16,167 nt of DNA from JAOUEE01 sp051011595 (GCA_051011595.1 JBPCTQ010000333.1:1-16167), one strand, 5' to 3'; positions 1 to 7,619 are shown, numbered from the stretch's first letter. Numbers and translations: made by a program. The notes: generated from the letters alone by a model not told the origin.

Positions 1-134
1 GCTTCGCGAGCATCGAGATAGGCCCGCCCCCGAGCACACGCCACCAAACCAGTGGTCAACGCATCGTCGGACAACACTGCCGGATCTTCCGACACTGTCT
101 CCAACACTGCCTCGAACACATGTTCGATCTCCAT
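1..134 (-). CDS. DUF222 / 13E12-type protein, N-terminal fragment (possible HNH endonuclease)
   Basis: Reading leftward from an ATG at 134, the frame stays open to the window edge for 44 codons. The fragment begins MEIEHVFEAVLE and continues with a helical stretch containing LSDDALTTGLVACARGRAYLDAREA-like spacing (a leucine/alanine/arginine helix ending in a D-A-R-E motif). This resembles the N-terminus of actinobacterial DUF222 proteins, which often carry a C-terminal HNH nuclease domain and occur in many copies per genome. Only the first helices are visible, so neither the HNH domain nor its function can be confirmed. It is divergent from the sulP gene. The family call is recognition from a short fragment and therefore tentative. 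Confidence 0.5.
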   Translation of the reverse strand, partial: MEIEHVFEAVLETVSEDPAVLSDDALTTGLVACARGRAYLDARE

Positions 135-141
135 GACCCCA

Positions 142-184
142 ACCTACCCACCCCCACCGACACTCTTCACACCGTCGGGTAGGT
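142..184. repeat. Inverted repeat ACCTACCC / GGGTAGGT in the divergent spacer
   Basis: An 8-bp inverted repeat (142-149 and 177-184) is separated by 27 bp. Inside it a second pair, CCGAC (157-161) and GTCGG (174-178), has a 12-base loop. It lies in the 105-bp spacer between the DUF222-like gene and sulP, just upstream of the sulP -35 box. It could be a regulatory dyad or a hairpin in the leader of the leftward gene. The TACCC/GGGTA arms recall CsoR/CstR-type operators, but the spacing is far too wide for a standard site, so this is weak. Confidence 0.3.
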
Positions 185-203
185 CCCGAATTCGACCACG
201 GGG

Positions 204-232
204 TTGACGTTCCGATCAAAAGTACGTACATT
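204..232 (+). promoter_or_regulatory. Candidate sulP promoter, possibly leaderless
   Basis: TTGACG (204-209) is followed by a 17-bp spacer and TACATT (227-232). This is close to the housekeeping sigma consensus. A transcript beginning about 7 bases after the -10 box would start at 239-240, and the A of the sulP ATG is base 240. No Shine-Dalgarno sequence precedes that ATG. The sequence therefore predicts a leaderless mRNA, a common arrangement in actinobacteria. An 8-bp palindrome GTACGTAC (222-229) overlaps the -10 region and could be an operator. Confidence 0.6.
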
Positions 233-239
233 TGGACAT

Positions 240-1991
240 ATGCAGATCGAGGCCTCCCGATTCCGCCCCGCATGGGCCTCCGGGTATGGCCGCCCGCAGC
301 TGCGAGGTGACCTGGCCGCCGGTCTCACGGTGGGGGCGATGCTGGTACCCCAGGCCATGGCCTACGCCCAGCTGGCCGGTCTGCCGCCGGCGGTCGGGCT
401 CTACGCCGCCACCGTGCCACTGGTGGTCTACGCCCTCATCGGCACCTCCCGGCAGCTGGCGGTGGGGCCGGTGGCCATCGTGTCGCTGCTCACCGCCTCG
501 GCTCTGGTGCCCCTGGTCGATGAGGGCACCGCCGGCTACCTGACGGCGGCGGCGTTGCTGGCCGTGATGGTGGGGGTCATACACATCGTGTTGGGGGTGG
601 GGCGACTCGGCTTCCTGGTGAACCTGCTGTCGCACTCGGTGCTGGTGGGTTTCACCGCGGCCGCCGCCATCATCATCGGCTTCTCGCAGGCCAAACACCT
701 CTTCGGTATCACCGTCGAACGCCAAGAACACTTCTTCGACACCGTTCGTGAGGTGTTCGACAATCTGGGCCAAGCCAACAGCACGACCATGGTCGTCGGG
801 TTCGCCTCCCTGGTTGTGCTGTTCTCGATGAAACGATGGGCCCCCCGAGTGCCGGCCGCGCTGGTGGTGGTGGTCGGTTCCATCCTCGCCGTGGAAGCCT
901 TCGACCTCGAGAGTGAGGGTGTGAAGGTGGTCGGCGACATTCCTGACTCCCTGCCGGCTTTCGGCCTGCCCGACTTCGACGGATCGCTCGTTTCCAGCCT
1001 GGCCGCCTCGGCCGCGGTGATCACGCTGGTCGGTTTCATGGAGTCGATCGCGGTGGCCAAGGTGTACGCCCGCCGCCATCGCTACGACGTCGACGCCAAC
1101 CGTGAGCTGATCGGCCTGGGGGCGGCCAATGTCGCGTCGGGCTTCTTCGGTGGCTACCCCGTCACTGGCGGGTTCTCTCGTACCGCCGTCAACGACACGG
1201 CCGGCGCTCGCACCCCGATGGCCTCGATCATCACCGCGGGCCTCGTGCTGCTCACGCTGGCCGTGCTCACCCCGCTGCTCACCTCCCTCCCCAACGCGGC
1301 GTTGGGGGCCATCATCGTGGCCGCAGTGGTGGGGCTGATCGACGTGGCCGAGATGCGCCACATCGTGGCGGTGAAACGATCCGATGCCATCGGTCTGGTG
1401 GTGGCCTTCGTGGCCACCCTCACCCTGGGCATCGAGCTGGGCATCTTGGTGGCGGTGGTGGCCTCCATCCTGGTGGTGTTCGCCCGCATGTCGATGCCCC
1501 ACAGTGCAGTGCTGGGCCACATCGCCGGAACCACCAACTATCGCAACGTCGAGCGATTTCCCGAGGCCCAGACCGTCGACGGTGTTCGAGTTCTCCGCAT
1601 CGACGCCGCCATCTCTTTCGCCAACTCGGCCCACGTCAAGAAGTTGCTGCTGGCCCACGCCGACACCGGTGCCCTGGTGCTCGATGCGTCGGGGATCAAC
1701 GATCTCGACGCCACGGGGGCCGACATGGTGTCGGAGGTGGTCGACGACTTCCGGGAGAGGGGAGTGGACCTGCACCTCGCCGACGTGAAGGGTCCGGTCC
1801 GTGATGTGTTGTGGCGGGCCGGCATCTGGGCCGCGCTCGGCGATCACATCCATGCCTCGACCAGCGATGCACTCGCCGCCATCCGTGCCCACCGGACCGG
1901 TCCGGCCGATCGACGCCGCTTCGGCATCGACGAGCGCCCAGCAGTGCGCGAGACCGACTCTCCCGAACCGGAGGTACCCCACCATGTCTGA
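240..1991 (+). CDS. SulP family inorganic anion transporter with C-terminal STAS domain
   Basis: This 583-residue integral membrane protein has the SulP layout. The N-terminal signature region (GLTVGAMLVPQAMAYAQLAG, then LPPAVGLY and an AVGPVAI motif) leads into many hydrophobic segments to about residue 425. A cytoplasmic STAS domain follows (about 440-560, with the DASGINDLDATGADM stretch). Family members move sulfate, bicarbonate or other anions, and the substrate cannot be read from the sequence. I start at ATG 240 rather than the in-frame TTG at 204 because TTG 204 is part of the likely -35 box and the family homology begins after 240. The rhodanese gene overlaps its 3' end by 8 bases, and a persulfide dioxygenase lies beyond. 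By position it may move sulfite, sulfate or thiosulfate for that cluster; this is inference. Confidence 0.9.
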   Translation: MQIEASRFRPAWASGYGRPQLRGDLAAGLTVGAMLVPQAMAYAQLAGLPPAVGLYAATVPLVVYALIGTSRQLAVGPVAIVSLLTASALVPLVDEGTAGYLTAAALLAVMVGVIHIVLGVGRLGFLVNLLSHSVLVGFTAAAAIIIGFSQAKHLFGITVERQEHFFDTVREVFDNLGQANSTTMVVGFASLVVLFSMKRWAPRVPAALVVVVGSILAVEAFDLESEGVKVVGDIPDSLPAFGLPDFDGSLVSSLAASAAVITLVGFMESIAVAKVYARRHRYDVDANRELIGLGAANVASGFFGGYPVTGGFSRTAVNDTAGARTPMASIITAGLVLLTLAVLTPLLTSLPNAALGAIIVAAVVGLIDVAEMRHIVAVKRSDAIGLVVAFVATLTLGIELGILVAVVASILVVFARMSMPHSAVLGHIAGTTNYRNVERFPEAQTVDGVRVLRIDAAISFANSAHVKKLLLAHADTGALVLDASGINDLDATGADMVSEVVDDFRERGVDLHLADVKGPVRDVLWRAGIWAALGDHIHASTSDALAAIRAHRTGPADRRRFGIDERPAVRETDSPEPEVPHHV

Positions 1992-2289
1992 CCGCACGCA
2001 CCGGGATCATCCAGTGGCCGACTATGCCGCAGTTGTGGGCGACGACGGTCAGCTGGTCGACGTCCGCGAACCCCACGAAGTGGCCGGCGGCACCCTCGCG
2101 GGAGCCATGAACATCCCGCTCGGCGAGTTGGCCGGCCGGCTCGACGAACCCGATCCGTCGTTGCCGGTGGTGCTGCTGTGTCGCAGTGGCGGCCGCAGTG
2201 CACAGGCGGCCCGATTCCTCACAGCCGAAGGTTTTGTCGACGTGGTAAACCTGGCCGGCGGCATGTTGGCCCTGCCCGACGACGGTTGA
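1984..2289 (+). CDS. Single-domain rhodanese (sulfurtransferase)
   Basis: This 101-residue protein is one rhodanese fold. It has an early LVDVREPHEV segment, then AGAMNIPLGEL, and the active-site loop CRSGGRS near residue 60, followed by AARFLTAEGF and a VVNLAGGM end. The cysteine of the loop would carry a persulfide and exchange sulfur with thiosulfate, sulfite, glutathione or protein thiols in the cytoplasm. The start ATG at 1984 lies within the last codons of sulP (8-base overlap), which suggests translational coupling. An upstream extension in this frame lies wholly inside sulP and is not rhodanese-like. The gene sits between an anion transporter and a persulfide dioxygenase, as expected for a sulfide/persulfide or sulfite-handling operon. 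Confidence 0.9.
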   Translation: MSDRTHRDHPVADYAAVVGDDGQLVDVREPHEVAGGTLAGAMNIPLGELAGRLDEPDPSLPVVLLCRSGGRSAQAARFLTAEGFVDVVNLAGGMLALPDDG

Positions 2290-2297
2290 TGAATGAA

Positions 2298-2320
2298 CCC
2301 CTATCCCATCCCCTATCCCA
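2298..2320. repeat. Tandem direct repeat CCCCTATCCCA (two copies, 12-bp period)
   Basis: CCCCTATCCCA occurs at 2298-2308 and again at 2310-2320, in the 68-bp gap between the rhodanese and persulfide dioxygenase genes. A third feature follows at once: the imperfect dyad ATGT-ACGG-ACAT (2323-2334). The copies are about one helical turn apart and sit where a promoter or operator for the dioxygenase would be expected. No clear -35/-10 pair was found here. The function is unknown; a regulator-binding tandem site is the most natural reading. Confidence 0.5.
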
Positions 2321-2357
2321 GAATGTACGGACATACGGAGCAAGGAGCACCGACGTC

Positions 2358-3740
2358 ATGAAGTTCACCCAGTACTACCTCGACTGTCTTTCCCACGCCT
2401 CGTACCTCATCGGTGACGAGACCACGGGCCGGGCTGTGGTGGTGGATCCTCGTCGCGACACGGCCGAGTACGTGGCCGATGCCGAGGCCGACGGTCTCAC
2501 CATCGAGCTGATCATCGAGACCCACTTCCATGCCGACTTCTTGTCGGGGCACCTCGAGCTGGCCGACGCCACCGGGGCCGACATCGTCTACTCGTCGGTG
2601 GCCGAAACCGAGTTCGAGTCCCGCAAGGTACAAGACGGCGAACGAATCTCGCTGGGTGAGGTGGTGCTCGAGTTCCGGCACACCCCCGGGCACACCCCGG
2701 AGTCGCTCAGCATCGTGGTGTGGGAACACGCCGACGACGCCGAACCCTATGGCGTGCTCACCGGTGACACGCTCTTCATCGGCGACGTCGGCCGGCCCGA
2801 CCTGCTGGCCTCCATCGGCTTCACCCGCGACGAGCTGGCCGACCAGCTCTACGACAGCCTGCACAACAAGCTGTTGCCCCTGCCCGACGCAACGCGGGTG
2901 TACCCCGCCCACGGGGCCGGGTCGGCGTGCGGCAAGAACCTCTCGACCGAGACCTGGTCGACGATGGGTGACCAACGGGCCAACAACTACGCCCTGCTCG
3001 CACCCGACAAGGCGACGTTCATCGATCTGGTCACCGAGGGGCAACCCCCGGCGCCCGACTACTTCGTGTACGACGCCATTCTCAATCGCAAGGACCGCCC
3101 CCTGCTCGACGAAGAAGCCGTCCCCGAGTCGCTCGATCTGGCCGCCTTCGACGCCTTGGTGGAAGGTGGGGCCCTCATCGTCGACGGGCGTGACCCCGAG
3201 GACTTCGCTCGGGGCCATCTGATCGGCTCCATCAACGTGGGCCTCAACGGTCGCTACGCCGAGTTCGCCGGGTCGGTTGTGCCCAGTGATGTCGACATCG
3301 TGCTGGTGGTCGACCAGGGATTCGAAGTGGAGGCCAAGAACCGCCTGGCCCGCATCGGATTCGACCGGGTGGTGGGGTACCTCGACGAGCCCCTCGAGGT
3401 GATGACCGCTCACCCCGAGCGGGTCGCCCCCGCCTCACGGCTCACGGCCGCCGAATTCGATCAACGCCACAACGAGATGCCCGACCTCCAGCTCATCGAC
3501 ATCCGCAATCCCGGAGAGATCCGCCTCGGATCCATCGACGGGGCCAAACCGATACCGGTCGGCCAGCTACGCGGCCAACTCGATGGACTCGATGCGACCG
3601 CCCCGACCGTGGTGTTCTGTGCCGGTGGATACCGATCGTCGGTTGCAGCCAGCCTGTTGCGAGAAGCCGGTTTCACCGACGTCTCCGACATCATCGGTGG
3701 CTACGGCGCCTGGATCACCGCGCACCCCACACCGGCCTGA
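2358..3740 (+). CDS. CstB-like persulfide dioxygenase: MBL domain fused to two rhodanese domains
   Basis: This 460-residue protein has an N-terminal metallo-beta-lactamase fold of the ETHE1/persulfide dioxygenase type. It shows THFHAD (55-60), GHTPES (H112), TGDTLF (D137) and PAHGAGSACG (H185). His56, His112 and Asp137 match the mononuclear iron ligands of the family. A first rhodanese-like domain (about 265-345) has no catalytic cysteine (VDQGFEVEA at the loop). A second (about 365-455) has the active loop CAGGYRS with Cys421. This order matches Staphylococcus CstB, which oxidises low-molecular-weight persulfides to sulfite and forms thiosulfate. I chose ATG 2358 because AAGGAG (2342-2347) precedes it and residues upstream in frame are not family-like. 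It follows sulP and the rhodanese, probably as one transcription unit or with an internal promoter. Confidence 0.9.
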   Translation: MKFTQYYLDCLSHASYLIGDETTGRAVVVDPRRDTAEYVADAEADGLTIELIIETHFHADFLSGHLELADATGADIVYSSVAETEFESRKVQDGERISLGEVVLEFRHTPGHTPESLSIVVWEHADDAEPYGVLTGDTLFIGDVGRPDLLASIGFTRDELADQLYDSLHNKLLPLPDATRVYPAHGAGSACGKNLSTETWSTMGDQRANNYALLAPDKATFIDLVTEGQPPAPDYFVYDAILNRKDRPLLDEEAVPESLDLAAFDALVEGGALIVDGRDPEDFARGHLIGSINVGLNGRYAEFAGSVVPSDVDIVLVVDQGFEVEAKNRLARIGFDRVVGYLDEPLEVMTAHPERVAPASRLTAAEFDQRHNEMPDLQLIDIRNPGEIRLGSIDGAKPIPVGQLRGQLDGLDATAPTVVFCAGGYRSSVAASLLREAGFTDVSDIIGGYGAWITAHPTPA

Positions 3741-3782
3741 CGCCACCAGGAAGATGCGGTCGCCGACCGGGGTTGCCTGCTC

Positions 3783-4616
3783 GTGACCGTTGCGTTCGTG
3801 CTCTCGGGAGGAGCCAGCCTGGGTTCGGTCCAGGTCGGCATGCTCCGGGCTCTGCACGACCACGACGTCACCCCCGACCTCATCGTGGGCACCTCGGTGG
3901 GCGCCGTCAACGGGTCGTGGTTGGCCGGTGGCGGTGACGTCGAAGGCCTGGCCACGGTGTGGCGGTCATTGGAGCGCAGCGACCTGTTCCCGATCCGGCC
4001 GCTCACCGGCCTGCGGGGTTTTCTCGGGCAGACCAACCACTTCGTTCCCAACAGCGGCCTGCGCCGCCTGCTGCGCCGCCACCTGCGCTTCGAACGCATC
4101 GAGGACTCGTCGATCCCGTTCCACGTGGTGGCCGCCGACGCCATCGCCGGCACCGAGGTCATCCTCAGTGAAGGGCCCGCGCTCGAGTCGGTGATGGCCA
4201 GCGCGGCCCTTCCGGCGGTCTTCGAACCCGTCTCGATCAACGGTCGTCCTCTCATAGATGGCGGCGTGGTGAACAACACGCCGATCACCACCGCCATCGA
4301 GCTGGGGGCCACCGAGGTGTGGGTGCTCTCCACCGGCTACTCGTGTGCGCTCGACGCGCCGCCCGACAGTGCGTTCGCCATGGCGATGCACGCCGTGGCC
4401 CTGCTGGTGCAACAGCGGCTGGTTCTCGAGACGTCCGAACGGGACTATCCCGTACCGGTGCACCTCATACCGCCGCCGTGTCCCATCACCGTCACGCCCA
4501 TCGACTTCTCCCAGACCGACGAGCTCATCGAGGAAGCCACCGCCGGCACCCGACAGTGGTTGGCCGACGGCCACCCTCCGGCGACGCCGATGGTTCCGCA
4601 CCGACACGGCGACTGA
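3783..4616 (+). CDS. Patatin-like phospholipase / serine hydrolase
   Basis: This 277-residue single-domain protein begins with the patatin oxyanion motif (LSGGASLGSVQVGML, residues 7-21). The nucleophile elbow is GTSVG (Ser38) and the dyad aspartate is in IDGGVVNNTP (Asp159). Family members hydrolyse acyl esters of phospholipids or related lipids. No signal peptide is evident, so it is probably cytoplasmic and may associate with the membrane. The start is GTG 3783, 42 bp after the dioxygenase stop; no strong Shine-Dalgarno sequence is visible, but residues from this start match the family N-terminus exactly. It is the last gene of the rightward run and converges on the CBS protein gene. Nothing ties it to sulfur metabolism except position. 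Confidence 0.88.
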   Translation: MTVAFVLSGGASLGSVQVGMLRALHDHDVTPDLIVGTSVGAVNGSWLAGGGDVEGLATVWRSLERSDLFPIRPLTGLRGFLGQTNHFVPNSGLRRLLRRHLRFERIEDSSIPFHVVAADAIAGTEVILSEGPALESVMASAALPAVFEPVSINGRPLIDGGVVNNTPITTAIELGATEVWVLSTGYSCALDAPPDSAFAMAMHAVALLVQQRLVLETSERDYPVPVHLIPPPCPITVTPIDFSQTDELIEEATAGTRQWLADGHPPATPMVPHRHGD

Positions 4617-4631
4617 CCTCGACCGACATCT

Positions 4632-4659
4632 GGCCCGCTCGGGGCTGGCGGATCGGGCC
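4632..4659. terminator. Possible bidirectional terminator between convergent genes
   Basis: GGCCCG (4632-4637) and CGGGCC (4654-4659) form a 6-bp all-G/C stem with a 16-base loop, in the 45-bp gap between the convergent patatin and CBS genes. There is no T-run on either side. It is placed where a shared terminator is expected, but the long loop makes this modest evidence. Confidence 0.4.
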
Positions 4660-4661
4660 CG

Positions 4662-5096
4662 TCAGCGACCGGTGATGTAGTCGTTGAGCTGGCGGTTCTC
4701 GTTCTCGAGCTCGTCCATGCGGCGCTTGACCACGTCGCCGATGCTGATGATGCCGACCAGACCGTCGGCCTCGTCGACGACCGGCAGGTGGCGGATGCGC
4801 TGATCGGTCATGGTGCGCATGAGCTGATCGATGTGGTCGTCGAGCCCGCAGGTGTGCACGTCGGCGGTCATGTTCGACCTGATGCTCTCGTCGAGGATGT
4901 CGGGTCCACGTTTCTCGATGGCCCGAACCACGTCGCGTTCGGAGATGATGCCGTCGATGGTGGTCTCGTTCTCCGACACCACGAGGGCGCCGACACCGTG
5001 CTGGGCCAGCCGCCGCACCGCTTGGGCGACGCTGTCTCCGGGAGCGACCGTGGCAACGGCGTCACCCTTGCGGTTGAGGATCTCGCGGACCTTCAT
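4662..5096 (-). CDS. Two-CBS-domain protein
   Basis: This 144-residue protein is made of two CBS motifs: residues about 1-60 (KVREILNRKG, then GALVVS, IDGIISERDVVRAI) and about 75-135 (MTADVHTC, then RIRHLPVVDE, LVGIISIGDVVK). A short charged helix ends it. Stand-alone CBS pairs bind adenine nucleotides such as AMP, ATP or NAD(H) and act as energy or redox sensors for partner proteins; the partner here is unknown. AGGAG lies 7 bases before the ATG at 5096. The gene follows the flavoprotein gene on the same strand after 72 bp but has its own promoter-like sequence, so it need not be co-transcribed. It converges on the patatin gene. Confidence 0.92.
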   Translation of the reverse strand: MKVREILNRKGDAVATVAPGDSVAQAVRRLAQHGVGALVVSENETTIDGIISERDVVRAIEKRGPDILDESIRSNMTADVHTCGLDDHIDQLMRTMTDQRIRHLPVVDEADGLVGIISIGDVVKRRMDELENENRQLNDYITGR

Positions 5097-5125
5097 GACC
5101 GTTCTCCTGACGAAGCCGTGTCTTC

Positions 5126-5154
5126 ATCGCACCCCGCAACTGCCTCGCTGTCAA
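5126..5154 (-). promoter_or_regulatory. Candidate promoter of the CBS-domain gene
   Basis: On the minus strand a perfect TTGACA -35 box (5149-5154) is followed by a 17-bp spacer and TGCGAT (5126-5131) as a -10 box. The predicted start is about 20-25 bases before the CBS ATG at 5096. This suggests the CBS protein is transcribed independently of the flavoprotein gene upstream. Confidence 0.55.
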
Positions 5155-5168
5155 GGGTATTGGTGACC

Positions 5169-7607
5169 TCAGTCGCGGATCCGGCGATTGTCGGGGTCGA
5201 AGAACGGCCGGTACGAGGGGGTGGCGGTCACTCGCCGTCCGTTGACCTGGATCTCGAAACGAGCGTCGAGGACATCGGCCCGGCCCATGTCCGGCGGGGA
5301 GGCGACGTAGCCCATACCCAGCGCGGCCCCGACCGTGTGGCCGTACATACCGGACGTGGTGTGGCCGGCGAGCTCGCCGTCGCGCAGGATCGGTTCGTCG
5401 TGGTACAGCAACGGTTCGGGGTCGTCGAGCTTGAACTGCACCAGCCGTCGGCTGACCCCTGTCTCTCGTTGGCGCAACAAGGCATCGCGACCGATGAACC
5501 CCCCGGCCTTGTCCCAGGCCACCGCGAAAGACAACCCGGCTTCGAGTGGGGTGTCCTCGTCGGTGATGTCGTGGCCCCAGTGGCGGTAGGCCTTCTCCAT
5601 CCGGAGGCCGTTCATGGCGTGGTAGCCGGCCAGCTGCAGGCCATGATCGGGTCCGGCCGCGGTGAGTGTCTCGTAGACGTGCAGCGCGAACTCGGTGGGG
5701 ATGTAGAGCTCCCATCCCAACTCGCCCACATAGGTGAGGCGCAGCGCGGTCACCGGTGCGTAGCCGATGTCGACCGAGCGGGTGGCCCCGAACGGGAAGG
5801 CGTCCGGTCCGAAGTCGGCATCACTCACCGATTGCAGTAGGGCCCGACTGTGCGGTCCCATCACTCCCAGCACCGCGTAGGCCGAGGTCATGTCGGTGAC
5901 GGTCACGTGGCGATCGTCGGGTAGGTGCCGGTGCAGCCAATCCCGGTCGCGGTTCTGGGTGGCCACCGCACTGATCACCAGGAACCGGTCTTCGGCCTGG
6001 CGACTCACGGTGAGGTCGGCCTCGATGCCGCCGCGCTCGTTGAGCCACGGGCCGTAGACGGTGGTGCCCGGTTCGACGTCGATGTTGTTGGCGCAGATCC
6101 GGTTCAGGGCCACGGCGGCGTCGCGGCCCCGCACCTCGAACTTCGAGAACGACGTCTGATCGAACAACGCCACCGCCTCGCGGGTGGCTCGGTGTTCGAC
6201 GGCCGACCGGTCGAACCAGTTCTGGCGCCCGTAGGAGTAGGCATACCTCGCCTCGTCGGGAGACGGGGCGTACCAGTTGGGCCGTTCCCAACCCGATGCC
6301 TCGCCCATACACGCACCGGCCGCTTCGAGGCGATCGTGGAACGGCGATCGACGCACGCCGCGTGCGGTGGCGTACTGGCGGAACGGCCAGTGCATCTCGT
6401 ACAGCAGCCCGAGTGATTCGGTGACCCGGTCCTGTAGGTACCGCCGATTGGCCTGGAACGGGTGGAAGCGACGAACGTCGACGTCGGCCAGATCCATCGG
6501 TGGTCGACCGTCGACGATCCAGTCGGCCAGCACCCGACCGGCCCCGCCGGCGGACTGGATACCCACCGAGTTGAACCCGGCCGCGCAGAAGTGGTTGCGC
6601 AGCTCGGGTGTCTCGCCCAGGAGATAGGCGTCGTCGGGCGTGAAGCTCTCGGGGCCGTTGAAGAACAGACGGATGCCGACCTCACCGAGAATGGGCAGCC
6701 GGTGTATCGCTGCCTCGAAGACGTCGCTGAGGTGTTCCCAGTCGTCGTCGAGCTGCACGAAGGGTTTGTCGGGCAGCTGCGGGGCGTCGATCGGTTTGGC
6801 CACCGGCTCGAAAAAGCCCACCAGCAGCCTTCCCGTCTCTTCTTTGATGTACACGTTGCTGCCCGGGTCACGCAGCGTGGGCGCACCGGCGAGCATGCCC
6901 TCGATCGGTTCGGTGACCAGGTAGAAGTGCTCGCAGCCGTGTAGCGGAAGGGCCACACCCGCCCGGGCCGCCAGGTGGCGCGACCAGAGACCGGCACACG
7001 TGACCACGTATTCGGCGGTGATGTCGCCCTGGTCGGTGGCCACGCCGGTGACCGTTCCGTTCTCGGCGAGCAGATCGGTGACGGCGGTGTTCTCGAAGAT
7101 GCGAACCCCGTTCGCCCGCGCCGCGGCGGCCAGCGCCATCGTGGTGTCGACCGGGCTGGTCTGGCCGTCACCGGGGGCCCAGACCCCGCCGATGAGGTCG
7201 TCGGTGTGCATGAGCGGCCACATCTCGGCCATCTCGTGCACCCCGACGGGCGAGATGTCGACACCGAAGCAGCGGGCCATGTCGGCGCCCCGCACCAGCT
7301 CTTCGAGTCGCTGGTCGTCGGCGGCCACTGCGATCGAACCGGTGCGACGGAACCCGGTGGGATGACCGTCGGCTTCGAGTTGTTGGTAGAGCTCGCCGCT
7401 GTAGGCGGCCAGTTTGGTCATGTTGTGGGTGGCCCGGAGCTGGGCCACCAGACCGGCGGCGTGCCAGGTGGTACCGCTGGTCAAGGTGTTGCGTTCCAGC
7501 AGCACCACGTCGGTGAAACCCCGCAACGACAGGTGATAGGCGACGCTGCAACCCACGATGCCCCCGCCGACCACCACCACCTGTGCACCTGCGGGCCTCT
7601 GGGCCAT
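5169..7607 (-). CDS. FAD-dependent dimethylglycine/sarcosine dehydrogenase-like demethylase with GcvT domain
   Basis: This 812-residue two-part enzyme starts with a Rossmann FAD site (VVVGGGIVGCSVAYHL, residues 11-26). Next comes SGTTWHAAGL, whose His49 matches the residue carrying covalent FAD in dimethylglycine and sarcosine dehydrogenases. The DAO domain runs to about 370, then an FAO_M-type linker. A GcvT-like folate-binding module covers about 430-800 (YGPWLNERGGIEADLT, GELGWELYIP, GYHAMNGLRMEKAYRHWGHD). Relatives oxidise N-methyl groups of glycine derivatives and pass the one-carbon unit to tetrahydrofolate. The ATG at 7607 has AGGGGGTGG just upstream. It is divergent from tpa and shares its short promoter region, so its substrate may be an N-methylated taurine. 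That substrate is inference; sarcosine or dimethylglycine remains possible. Confidence 0.9.
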   Translation of the reverse strand: MAQRPAGAQVVVVGGGIVGCSVAYHLSLRGFTDVVLLERNTLTSGTTWHAAGLVAQLRATHNMTKLAAYSGELYQQLEADGHPTGFRRTGSIAVAADDQRLEELVRGADMARCFGVDISPVGVHEMAEMWPLMHTDDLIGGVWAPGDGQTSPVDTTMALAAAARANGVRIFENTAVTDLLAENGTVTGVATDQGDITAEYVVTCAGLWSRHLAARAGVALPLHGCEHFYLVTEPIEGMLAGAPTLRDPGSNVYIKEETGRLLVGFFEPVAKPIDAPQLPDKPFVQLDDDWEHLSDVFEAAIHRLPILGEVGIRLFFNGPESFTPDDAYLLGETPELRNHFCAAGFNSVGIQSAGGAGRVLADWIVDGRPPMDLADVDVRRFHPFQANRRYLQDRVTESLGLLYEMHWPFRQYATARGVRRSPFHDRLEAAGACMGEASGWERPNWYAPSPDEARYAYSYGRQNWFDRSAVEHRATREAVALFDQTSFSKFEVRGRDAAVALNRICANNIDVEPGTTVYGPWLNERGGIEADLTVSRQAEDRFLVISAVATQNRDRDWLHRHLPDDRHVTVTDMTSAYAVLGVMGPHSRALLQSVSDADFGPDAFPFGATRSVDIGYAPVTALRLTYVGELGWELYIPTEFALHVYETLTAAGPDHGLQLAGYHAMNGLRMEKAYRHWGHDITDEDTPLEAGLSFAVAWDKAGGFIGRDALLRQRETGVSRRLVQFKLDDPEPLLYHDEPILRDGELAGHTTSGMYGHTVGAALGMGYVASPPDMGRADVLDARFEIQVNGRRVTATPSYRPFFDPDNRRIRD

Positions 7608-7619
7608 TCCACCCCCTGT

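Noticed and set aside
216..1997. 593-codon open frame antisense to sulP
   Set aside because: It is a GC-rich shadow frame: its translation is rich in His, Gly and Arg with no domain, and it fully overlaps a clear SulP gene.
2178..2357. Longer N-terminus for the persulfide dioxygenase
   Set aside because: The extension overlaps the rhodanese gene in another frame and is not family-like; AAGGAG before ATG 2358 decides the start.
4788..5840. 350-codon plus-strand frame across the CBS and flavoprotein genes
   Set aside because: It crosses two well-supported minus-strand genes and the gap between them, and its protein has no family features.
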